Below are positions 25,201-37,200 of a stretch of 64,000 nt of DNA, piece after piece. Source of the DNA: G958296245 sp963664035 (GTDB lineage: Bacteria; Chloroflexota; Dehalococcoidia; Lucifugimonadales; G958296245). Made by a program: the position numbers and the translations under genes. Under the pieces are notes generated by a model. The model saw nothing but the letters and a program-made list of their open reading frames with translations. It was not told the origin of the DNA and did not search any database. Location of the stretch: the NCBI GenBank assembly GCA_963664035.2, contig OY760867.2, forward strand, positions 3,224,001-3,288,000, in the 5' to 3' direction. Every line of letters starts with the position of its first letter. Position 1 is the first letter of the stretch.

Positions 25201-28200
25201 CTCACCGGGCCCCTGGCGGTCCCGGCGACGAGATTGCCGCCGGAGTCCACGGCGCGCACCCGGTAGGCGTAGGCCGTGCCGTTGGTGAGGCTGCTCACGG
25301 TGGCCTGGCGGGCCGACGCGCCACCGGAGACGTCCGTCCAGCTCGCGCTCGTGGACGTGCTGTACTGCCACTTGGAGATGCCGGCGTTGCCCGCGTGCGT
25401 CCACTTCAACGTCGCCTGGGCGTTGCCCGGTATGGCCTCCGTGCCGTCGTTGGCCACGCGCCACACCAGGTACTGGTAGCCCCAGCCGGTCGTACTGACG
25501 TCGGTGGTGGCCGTCCAAGAGAGGGTCGCCTGGCCGTCGCCGCCCGTCCCGCCCAGGCCCGCGGGCTTGGTCGGGCGGGCCAGCGGTATGACCGAGACCT
25601 CGGCGGAGACGGGGCTGTGGCCCAGCCCGTTGGCGGAGCGCACCTGGTAGGTGTACGTCTTGTTGTTGTCCAGGCCCGTGAGGGTCCTGGTGTGCCAGCG
25701 GTCGCTGCTGGACGTGCTCTCCTCGTTCACCGTTACCCAGTCGCCGTAGCCGCTCTCGGTGTCGCTCTTGGGCTTCACCCGGTACTGCCAGGAGTGGAAG
25801 TAGGGGCTCGAGTACGAGTTCATGGTGTTGTACCAGCGCAGCACGGCCTGGCCGTCGCCGCTGGTGACGGTGAAGCCGCTGGGCTTGAGAGGCTTGGTGG
25901 CGACGGGGAAGGCCCAGTCCGTGTCGGAGGCCGCGCCCGGGCCGCTGCCATTCACCGCCCGCACCTGGAAGTGGTACTTCGTGTTCCACGTCAGCGGCGG
26001 CGTGTCGAAGCTCGTGGTGTTGCCGGCGCTGCCGGGCACGTCGGCCCACGCCGCCGACGTGATGGCGCTTGCGCCGCCGCTCGTGTAGCGGTACTGCCAG
26101 TGGGTGATAGTGGAGCCGCTGGGCGCGGTCCAGCTCAACGCGGCGAACCCAAGCCTGCCGCTCGCGGCGAATCCCGTCGGCTTGCCGGGCAGGGCGCGGG
26201 GGATGGCCGCCGCCTCGTCCGACTCGTCGCCGTCGCCGGAGGCGTTCACGGCGCGGACCTTGAACCTGTAGGTCGTGTCGTTCGTCAGCCCGATCAACTC
26301 GACGGACGTGGTGGCCGCGCCGCTGTTGGATATGGCCGTCCAGTTGCCCCAGGTGTTGGCGCCCTCCTTCTGCCGGTACTTCCAGCCGGTGATCGTGGAG
26401 TTGTTCGGGTCCGTCCAGCTCAGCGTCACCTTCGAGACCTTGGGCGTCGCCGTCAGGCCCGCGGGCTTGGCCGGCGTGGGCAGCGCGGGCTTGGCCTCGG
26501 CGGACTCGTTGGAGGCCGGGCCGGCGCCGGCGGCGTTGACGGCGCGCACCTTGAACCTGTACGTCGTGCCGTGGGTCAGGCCGGTCACGGTGTATGCCAG
26601 GTTGTTGCCGGACGCAGTGGGCGTCATGTCCGTCCATGCGCCGTAGCTGCCGTAGCTGCCGCCGTCGGGCTTGGACTTGTACTGGTACTGCCACGCGGTG
26701 ATGCTGTCGTTATCGGGGTCAGTCCAGGACAGGTCGACCTGGCCCTCGGTGTACAGGATGGACGTCTTGTCGGTCTTGGCGGCGGCGGTCGGGCGCGACG
26801 GCTTCGCCGGCAGCGTGGGAGCCGACACCTCGTCGGACACCGAGCCGTTGCCGGAGGTGTTCACGCCCCGCACCTGGAAGGTGTACGTAGCGCCGTTGTC
26901 CAGGCCCGTAACCGCGTAGGTCGTCGTGGAGTTGCCGGGGCTTGGCCCGGACGTCCAACTGCCGTAGTTGCCCGTTCCCTTCTTCCGCCGGTACTGCCAG
27001 CTATCGACGTGGGTGGAGCCGCCCTTGGTCCAGACCAGCGTGACCTGGGCGTCGCCGCCGGTGGCGCTGAGCGAGGGGGCTTCCGGAGCGCCGGCCACGG
27101 GCCGGGCCGAGGCCTCGTCGGACGCCGGGCCTGGGCCGTTGATGTTGACGGCGCGAATCTTGAAGGTGTGGGTGACGTTGTTGCTCAGGTTGCTCACGGC
27201 GTAGGACGCGGTGGACGCGCCGCTGTTAGGCACGTCGGTCCACTTGCCGTACCCGCCGGTCGTCTTGTACTGGTACTGCCACTTCTCGATGCTGGCGTTG
27301 TTGGGGTTGGTCCAGGACAGGGCGACCTGGCGGTTGTTGGGCAACGCCGAAAGGCCCGTGGGCTTGGAGGGAACGGGGATGGGAGTGGCCGACGCCTCGG
27401 CAGAGGCCGCGCCGTCGCCGGCGGAGTTCACCGCGCGAATCCTGAATGTGTGGGACGTGTTGTTGGTCAGCCCCGTTACGGTGTAGGACTTGGTGGACGC
27501 CGTGCCGTTGGGCACCGCCGTCCACGAACCGTAGCCGCCGCCGGTCTTGTACTGGTACTCCCAGCCTGTGATGGTGGAGTTGCCGGGGGCGTGCCACGTG
27601 AGATCGACCGACTGGTGCTTGCCCGCGGCGGTGAGGCCCGTGGGCTGGGCGGGCACAGGCACGGGCGTGGCCGTCCGCTCGTCGGACGGCGCGCCGATGC
27701 CGTAGGAGTTCGATGCCCGGATTCGGAAGGTGTACTCCGTGTTGTTGGTCAAGCTGCCGACTGTGTGAACGGTGGCGGCGGCCGAGGTGGACATCTGCGT
27801 CCACGAGCCGTAGCTGCCCGCGCCGGACTTCTGCTGGTACTCCCACTTGTCGATGGTGGAATCGCCGGGGTCGGTCCACTTCAGCTCGACCGACTGGTGC
27901 TTGGCCACGGCGGTAAAGCCGGCGGGCTTGGCCGGCGCGCTCTTCGGCGTCGCCGTCGCCTCGTCCGACGCCGCCCCCTCGCCCGACGCGTTCACCGCCC
28001 GCACCTTGAACTTGTACTCCGTGTCGTTCGCCAGTCCGGTTACGGTGACGGACGTCGCGTGAGACCCTATGGCGGAGCTGAGGTCGACGGTCTTGGAGCC
28101 GCCTGGAGGCGCTGCCGCCAGCTTGACGGACACCCCCTGCGCCGTGTTCCAATTCTGCGTCGTGAAGGTGAGCGTGGAGGGCGCGAAACGAACGTTGACG

Positions 28201-31200
28201 CCCCTGTCGAAGGTTATCGTCACGTCGGAAGATGGGGCGGCGGGCAGCTTGACTACAACAATCTGCACAGTGGGGTAGTTCTGGGTGGTGAAGGTAACCG
28301 CGGACGGGTTGGAAACCAGGGGGACCTCCACGTCGGTCCAGGTGTACGGCGGTGGGCTCAAGTCGAAGGGCGAGGTCGTTGCCGTGTACTGCCACTTGGT
28401 TATGGACGAGTCGCCCGGATCGTTCCACGCCAGGTCGACCGACTGGTGCTTCGGCGTCGCCGCCAACCCCGACGGCTTCGACGGCTTGGCGATGGGCGTG
28501 GCTTTCACGCCTACGGACTCCGCCCCGTTCCCGTAGCTGTTCACGCCGCGTACCTTGAAGGTGTACTCCGTGTCATTGGTCAAGCCGGTCACGGTATAGG
28601 TGATAGCGCCCACCGTCCCGGTAACGGTGGCCGACGCCCAGGTGGACCCGCCGTCCTTGCTGTACTGGTATGAGGTGGCCGCGATGCTGCCGCCGTAGGT
28701 CCACCTGAGGGTGACCTGGGCGTCGCCAGGCGCGGCGGACTTCAGGTCCGGGGCGGTGGGCACGGGCCGCGGGGTGGCCTTCTTTTCGTCGGACGGCGCG
28801 CCGTCGCCGGTGGAGCTCACGGCGCGAACCTGGAAGGTGTGCTCCGTGTCGTTCGTCAGCCCGGTCTTGGTGTAGGCCGTGGTCGCCGCGCCGCTGCTAG
28901 GAATGCTGAACCAACCGGTGTAGCCGAAGACGGTCTTGTAGCGGTACTCCCAGCGGATGATCGTGCTGTCGCCGGGGTCGTCCCACGCCAGTATGACGCT
29001 GGCGTTCTTGGGCGTAGCCGTGAACCCCGCCGGCTTCGCCGGCTTCACTACTGTCGGCGTCGCCGTCGCCTCGTCCGACTCGGCGCTCGCCCCATACGCG
29101 TTCGACGCCCGTATCTGGAAGGTGTACGCCGTATCGTTCGTCAGCCCCGTCACCGTGTAAGACGTGGCCGTATCCGACATGGACATCTGCGTCCAGGAGC
29201 CGTAGCCCGCCGTGCTCTTCTTCCGGTACTCCCACTTATTGATGGTGGCGTCATTCGGATTCGTCCAGGCCAGGTCGACGGATGCGGCCTTCGCCGTCGC
29301 CGTCAAACCCGTCGGCTTCGCCGGCGAGCTCTTCGGCGTCGCCGACTTTTCATCGGACTCCGCGCCGTCCCCGGAGGCGTTCACCGCCCGGATCTTGAAG
29401 GTGTGGGACGTGTCGTTCGTCAGCCCCGTCACCGTGTGGGACGTGGTGGACGCCGTGCTGTTGGGCACGTCCGTCCACGAGCCGTAAGCGCCGTCGGTCT
29501 TGTACTGGTACTCCCAGCCGGTGATGGTGGAGTTGTTGGAATCCGTCCACGCCAGGTCGACCGACCGGTGCTTCGGCGTCGCCGTAAACCCCGCCGGCTT
29601 CGACGGCCTGGCGAGGGGCGTGGCTTTCACGCCTGCGGACTCCGCCCCGTTCCCGTAGCTGTTCACGCCGCGGATCCTGAAGGTGTACTCCGTGCCATTG
29701 GTCAGGCCGGTCACGGTAAAAGTGATAGCGCCCACCGTCCCGGAAACGGTGGCCGTCGTCCAGGTGGACCCGCCGTCCTTGCTGTACTGGTATGAGGTGG
29801 CCGCGATGCTGCTGCTGTAGAGCCACCTGAGGGTGACCTGGGCGTGGCCCGGCGTGGCGGACTTCAGGTCCGGGGCCGTGGGCGTGGGGCGCGGCGTGGC
29901 CGAAGCCTCGGAGGACGACGCGCCGTCGCCGGACGGGTTGACGGCGCGCACCTGGAAGGTGTACTCCGTGCCGTTGGTCAGCCCGGTCTTGGTGTAGGAG
30001 ATGGTGTTGGCGCCGCTGCCGGCAATGTCGTACCACGTGGTGTAGCCGCCCGTGGTCTTGTACCTGAACTGCCACTTGGTGATGGTGCCGTCGTTGGCGT
30101 TGTCCCAGTCCAGGAGCGCGCCGGCGCTCTGCGCCGTCGCGGTGAGGCCGGTGGGCGCGGCCGGCGGGGGCACGGGCGTGGCCGACACCTCCGCCGACGC
30201 CGTTCCGTTGCCATAGGAGTTCACGGCGCGAATCCTGAGCTGGTGCGCCGTGTTGTTGGTCAGCCCCATCACCCTGTGGGACACGGTGTCCTTGTCGCTG
30301 TCCGTGATGGCCGTCCACGCCGCGCCCCAGGCGCCGCCCGTCTTCCATTGGTACTCGTAGCCGGTGACCGTCGTGTCCGTCGTCTTCGTCCAGGTCAGGT
30401 CCACCGCCTTGTCCCTCGCCGTCGCCGCGAGGCCCGTGGGCGCCGCCGGGACCGGCTTGGGCGTCGCCGACGCCTCGTCCGACGCCACGCCGTCGCCGGA
30501 GGCGTTGACGGCGCGCACCTGGAAGGTGTAGGCCGTGTTGTTGGTCAGCCCGGTCCTGGTGAACGTGGTGGTAGCCGCGCCGCTGCTTGGAATGGCAGTC
30601 CATGAGCCGTAGCTGCCCGTGTCCTTTTGCCGGTACTCCCAGCGGGTTATCGTGCCGTTCCCCGGGTCCGTCCACGCCAATACCGCGCCCTGGTGCTTGG
30701 GCGTGGCGGTGAACCCCGCCGGCTTGGCCGGCTTGGTCGATGCGGCGGCGGCGTCCGACGCCAGGCTGTTGCCGACGGAGTAAGCAGCCCGCACCTTGAA
30801 TCGATACGTCTTGCCGTAGGACAGCCCCGTAGCCGTGTACGACGACGTGCTGGCGTTGCTGCTTGGCACGTCGCTCCAAGTCGCGCCGTCGTCCTTGCTG
30901 TACTGCCACCCCGTTATCGTCGAGTCGCTGGCGGCGGTCCAGGACAGGTCGACGGAGGTGTCGGTGGACGTGTTTATGGCCGCCGTCAGGCCGAGGGGCT
31001 TGTACATGGGCGTCGCCGTCACCGACGCGGCATCGCCGTAGCCCGTGGAGTTCGCCGCCCGCAGGCCGAAGGTGTAGGCCGTGCGGTCGGTCAGCCCGGT
31101 AACGGTGTGGGACGTGTAGGTCGCGCTCGTGCTGATCCGCGCCCACGCCTTCAGGCCCGCCACCGCCACGGTGTTGTTCGCCGCGATGAAGCCCCGCACC

Positions 31201-34200
31201 CGGTAGGTCACGCGCGCGCCGTTGGTCAGCGTCGCCGTCACCGTGTAAGAGGTCTGCGTCCCCACCGCGCAGGGCGACGCGCAGGGGATGTCCGTCCAGT
31301 TGGAGCCGTCGGCGCTGTACTGGTACTTGGTGATGCTGCCGTTGTTGGGGTTGGTCCACTCCAGCCTGGTCTGCTGGCTCGCGCCCGTCCCCACCACGAA
31401 GTCCGCGCCGGTCCCCGCGCGGCTCCGCAGCTCGTAGGAGCTGATGGTGGAGTTGGACGGGTCGTCCCACGCCAGGGCCGCCTGCCCGTTCACCGCCGCC
31501 GCGGCCAGGCCCGTGGGCGCGGCCGGCACGCCGGCCGTGGCCCTCAGCGCGTTGGACTCGGCCCCGTCGCCGAGGCTGTTCACCCCGCGCACCCGGAAGG
31601 TGTACGTCGTGCCGCTGGCCAGGCTCGTCACGGTGTATGAGCGGGTGGTCGAGGCGCTGCCGGGTATGCTCTGCCAGCCCGCGCTCGTGGACGTGCTGTA
31701 ATCCCAGCTTGTGGCCGCGGCGCTGCCGGAGTAGGTCCACGTGAGGACGACCGAGGCGCTGCCGGACGGCGTGGCCGACGCCAGCGTGGGCGCGGTCGGC
31801 ACGGCCAGCGGCGTGGCCGACACCCCCGCCGACGCCGTCCCGTCCCCCGAGGCGTTCACCGCCCGCACCTGGAAGGTGTAGGCCGTGTTGTTGGTCAGCC
31901 CGGTCCTGGTGAAGGACGTGGTGGACGCTACGCTCCCCGGGATGTTCGTCCAGGCCCCGTAGCCGCCCGCGCTCTTGTACCGGTACTGCCACCTGGTGAT
32001 GGCGGCGGTGGTGGAGGCGTTGCTCGTGTCCGTCCACGCCAGTATGACGCTGCCGTTCTTGGGCGTAGCCGTCACCGTGGGCGCGGACGGCCTGGCCAGT
32101 GGCGTAGCCTGGACCGCGCCCGGGGCGCCGTTGCCCGCAGGACTCACCGCCCGCACCTGGAAATCGTAGGCGGAGCCGTTCGTCAAGCTCCCCACCGTGT
32201 GCGTCCTCGTATCCTTCGTCGTCGCCCGCACCTCGACGTCGTTGTTCACGTTGGGGATCACGCCGCTGTTGACGTAGAGGCTGGTCGTGCTGGGGCAGCC
32301 GCTGTTGGAAGCGGTATTGCAGATCTCCGTCCAGGCGCCCCACGTCTGGGTCCCGGCGCGCCGGCTCCGCCACTCGTACCTGGTGATGAGGGAGTCGTTG
32401 AGGTTGGTCCAGGTGAGCAGCAGATAGGGGGCGCCGGTGCCCGCCCGGTAGCTGCCCTTCAGCGCCAGCTTCGTCCCGGTCACTTCCGTCCAGCCCAGCG
32501 TTCCGGTGGTCGGCCAGCCGGCGGTGGTCAGCTTGTGCCGCGTTTCCCACGAAGTGATCGACGAGTCCGCCGGCGACAGCGTCCACGAAAGCGTCGCCGT
32601 TCCATGCCCCACCGTCGCGGTAACCGCCGGCGCAGCCGGCCCCGGCGGCGGCGGGTTCGGCGTCGCTTTCGCCTCGTCCGACCCCGCCCCGTTCCCCGCC
32701 GCGTTGACCGCCCGCACCTGGAACGTGTACTCCGTACCGTTCGTCAGCCCCGTCGCCGTGTGCGAAGTGGCGGACGCGCTCGTGCTTACAGTCTCCCACG
32801 CCTGCAGGTTCGTCACCGTCGGCGCAGTGCCGGAGGACACCGCCGCCCGCACCTGGATCGTATGCGTTCCGCTCGGCAGCGCCGACAAACCGCCGGTGGA
32901 GAAGGTATGCGAAGTAACCGACGGACAGCCCGGATTCGCCGCGGTCCAGCAGATGCCCGTCCACGTGATCCCGTCCGCGCTGTACTCCCACTTGGTGACG
33001 TTGGACGTGCCGGACGCGGTCCACGACAGGGTAAACGTCTGTCCTCCGCCGTCGCTGACCACGAAGTCCGCGTTGCTCCCGGTCCACTGCCGGAGCTGCC
33101 ACCCGGAGACGTAGTCGTCATCCGGATTCGAATAGGTCCACGCCAGGTCTACGGACCCGTCCTTCGCCGTCGCCGTGAGTCCCGCAGGCTTCGATGGGAC
33201 CGCCAGCGCCGTCGGCGTCACCGTCGCGTCGAGGCCATTCCCGGTCGAGTTAACCGCCCTCAGGCTGAACTTGTACGTCGTCCCGCTCGCCAGCCCCGCA
33301 GCCGTGTGCGAAGTGGCCGCCGCGCTCGTGCTGATCTCCTCCCACACCTTCAGCCCCGTCACCGCCACCGTGTTGTTGTTCGAGATGTATCCCCTCACCT
33401 GGTAGGTGTACTGCTGCCCGAAGGTCAGGGACTGGTTGATGGTGTGGGACATCGGGGTCCCCTGCGGGCAGGTCGACCCGCCGCCGCACGAGATGTCATA
33501 CCACCACCAACCATTCAGGCTGTACTGGTACTTGGCGATGCTGGAGTCGTTGAGGGCGGTCCACTCCAGCGTCAGCTTCTTGCTCGCGTACGCGCCCATC
33601 ACGATGTCCGCCGCGCTCCCCGACCGCGTCCGCATCTGGTACGACGTAATCGTCGAGTCGGCCGGGTCGGTCCACGATAGGAACGCCTGGGTCCCGGCGG
33701 ACTTGGCCGCCAGCCCGGCGGGCTTGGACGGGACCGCCACCGGCGTCCCCTTGATCGACGACGACGCCCCCTTCCCGTCCGAATTCACGGCCCGCACCTG
33801 CACCTCGTGCTCCTGCGCGTTGATCAACCCCCCCACGTCCACGCTCGTCGCCGACGCGCTTATCGCCACCCAGGGCTGCCATTGAGTCGTCCCTCCCAGC
33901 GCCCTGTAGCGGTACTCGTAGCCCGTGATCGCGTTCACGTGCCCCGTCGGGGCCGTCCAGCTCACCCGCAGCGTCGCGTTGCCCGCCGCCGCGGACAGGT
34001 CCGCCGGCGCGTCCGGGACTCCCGTCGGCGTGACCGTAACCTCGTCCGAGACCGGACCGGGCTCGTCGTAGGTGTTCACGGCGCGCAGGCGGAAGGTGTG
34101 CGGCGTGTTCCCGGCAAGGCCCGTGACCGTGTACGCGGAGGAGTCGCCGCCCAGGCGCGTGGACGTCCACGCGCCCCAGCCGCCGTCGGTCTTGTACTGG

Positions 34201-37200
34201 TACTCGTACGCCTTCCGGCCGCCGTGGGCCTTGTCGGACGGCCCGGAAGGGGGAGTCCAGCGCAGCCTTGCCGTGTTGGTCCCGGCGGAGGCCGCCAGGC
34301 CCGTGGGCTTGCCGGGCCGCCACGAGGTGTTGCTGCGGGCGGAGTCCGAAGGCGCGCTCTTGCCCGCGCTGTTCACGGCGCGGACGTGGAAGGTGTAGAA
34401 GGCGTTGCGAGTCAGGTGATGCACGTCGTGCTCGACGGTGCTCGTGCCGCTGTTGGGGATGGCGATCCAGGGCGTGGGAACGGTCATGTCGGCCTGGGGC
34501 TGGGCGTTCAGCCGGACGCTGACCGTCTGCGCCGTCCGCCAGTTCGCCGTGGTGAAGAACACCGCGTGCGGGCTGAAGGTCACGCCATACTGGGCAAAGG
34601 ATATCTGCGTGGGGACCAGGGGCTTGGTGGCTGGCCGGACGCTGATCGTCTGCGCCGTGCTCCAGTTGGCGGTGGTGAAGGTCAGGCTGGACGCGCTGAC
34701 GTTCACGTCCGGGCGGAGGTCGAGTGTCTTGGGCACGTTGTACTTGCCGTTGGTCTTCGGCGGCTCGGCGGTCAGCTTGACGTTGACCGTCTGCGCCGTG
34801 TTCCAGTTGCCGGTGGTGAAGGTGAGGCTGGACGGGGAGAACGTCATACCGCTCCGGGAGAGGGACACCGTCACCGTGGCCGTGGGGCGTTGGGTCAGCT
34901 TGACCTGGACCTGCTGGGCCACGTTCCAGGGCTTGGGGTTGGCGTAGTTGTGGAATCTCACCTCGCCCGGGGTCGCCACCGGGCCGCTCACGGAGGCGAT
35001 GCCGGACCACGCGCCGACGGAGGCATGACGGTACTCCCAGCCGGTGATGGAGGAGTCGTTGGGGTTGTCCCAGGTCAGCCTGATGCGGCCCTTCTGGTGA
35101 CATTCGCCCAGGACCAGGTTGCATGACGGCGGCTCGACGAAGCCGCTCCCCAGGCCCGCGGCCTGGAGGCCCGTGGGCTTGGCGGGAATGCCGACGGGGG
35201 TGGCCGTCGCGCTATCGGAGGCGGCTGAGTTCCCCTTGTAGTTCACCGCCCGCACCTGGAACGTGTAGGCCGTGCCGTTGGTCAGCCCCGTCGCCGTGTA
35301 GCGCCTGGTGGAGGCGCCGCTGCTCGGCACGTCCGTCCAGGTCGTACCGTTGTCCTTGCTGTACTGCCACTTGTAGATGGACGCGTCGCTCGGGTTGTCC
35401 CACAACAGGTAGGCCGACCGGTTCCGGGCCGCGGCCGTCAGGCCCGTGGGCTTGGACGGGGCCGCGCTGGGCAGCGTGACGCTCGCGCCGGAGGACGGCT
35501 TGCCGTTCAGGATATCGGCGCCCGTACCCTTCCGGGCGCGGATGCGGAACTCGTTGGCGGCGCCCTCGGCGAGGCCGGCGGTCACGTCGTGGGTGATGGT
35601 GGTCGAAGCGCTGTTCGGCATGGCCGTCCAGGCCAGGGGCCATCTCATCCCGGTGGAGCCCTTGGGCCCGGAGGTGTCCGTCAGCACGTCGGCCAGCAGG
35701 TACTCCTCGTTGGCCTTCAGCGCCCGCACCTGCACCTGGTAGTCGGTGCTGGTGGCCAGGCCCGTGATGATCTTGCTGGCGCCCGTCCCCGCGTCGGCCC
35801 AGTCGCTGAACTCTCCCGCGCCGGTCTGGGTGCGGTAGCGGTAGCCCGTCGCCCCGCTGACGGCCACCCAGTTGACGGTGACGCTGCCGCTGGCGTTGGT
35901 GGTCACGTAGGCCGTGCCGTCCAGGATCTTGGTCGTCGTGGCCGTTGGCGCAAGGTACTGCACCTGGACGTAGTAGGTCGTGCCGCTGACCAGGGTGGAG
36001 TCCTGGATGCGATAACTCGTCCTGTCCTTGCAGGCGGTGTCCGTACTCTGCCGGCAGACGTTGGCCCAGCTTCCCCAGGCGCCGCCGTCGCTCTTGATGC
36101 GGTACTGCCAGGCGGTTATGTTCGAGGTGCTGGCGGGAGCCTGCCAGCGCACTTCCTCAAGCTCCTGGGTGTTGGGCGTCCGCACCTGGTACTGGTAGCT
36201 CGTGATGTTACTGTTGCCCGGGTCCGTCCAGCCTAGGACTACCTTGCCGGTTTCAGGGGAGGCGGCGAAGTCCGTTGGCGCGGCCAGGGCGGGCCCGCCG
36301 GCGTCTTCGACGCCGGCGGCGCGGCTCTCCCCGGCGTTGTTCACCGCCCGGACACTGAATGTGTGCCCGCCGTAGTTTGTCAGGCCCGTGAAGGTGTGGC
36401 TGTAATCCGCCTGATTCTGAACGATCGCCACGTCCGTCCAGGGGCCGGCCCGGGAGCGGTTTTTGGTCACCCAGCGCACCTGGTGCTTGGTCACCGGGTC
36501 GCCCGGCGGGTCGGCCGGCTTGGTCCACGACAGCGTCGCTTGCCCGTCGTCGGTGGTCACTCGGAAGTTGGTGGGCTTGCCGGGGACGCCTACCTTATCC
36601 AGGGCCACGGTGTAGGTGGTGGACTCTGAGTTGGTGCTGTCCTTGACCTTGAAATTGAAGCTGGTCTCGTTGGAGAAGCTGCTCCCGGGCCGGTATTGCA
36701 GACGCTTCAGCTTCCAGTTGCCCGTGGTGGCCGTGGTCACTTCCATCCCCGCGGTGACGAGCGTTGTCCTGTTGCAGGTACTCCTGGTGGGCCTAGTCTT
36801 GCAGAATGAAGTTACGGTATTTCGCTCATGGACGTACAGCGCCCCGGTGGCGGGCAGCGACTCGATGATGATCGACTGGTACGTGTTGCCGTCGGCGTCG
36901 ACGTACGTGAAGTCCTTGAAGGGGATGTAAACGTAGGTCGGCGCGGAAACGTCGTAGGACACGTCCACGCTGGTGGGCGGCGTATTGCCGTCCACGGCCC
37001 GCGCCACCACCTCCGGCGCGGCGATGCCGCTGTAGTTGGCGTCCGTGCTGGTCGCCGTGTGAACCAGCGTGGTGGACTCCGTGTCGACGTCGTTCAGGTC
37101 CGGCGTTACGGAGAGCGTGACCGTCTGCGCCGTGGTCCCGTTGCTGGACGTGAAGGTCAGCGTGGCCTGGTCCCCGGTCGTGTTGGGGTCGGTATCGAAG

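Noticed and set aside
21885..28673. Further long plus-strand frames (1,047 and 1,174 codons) opposite the Fn3 array
   Set aside because: Arginine/glycine/valine-rich translations repeating with the Fn3 period; they are shadows of the minus-strand gene.
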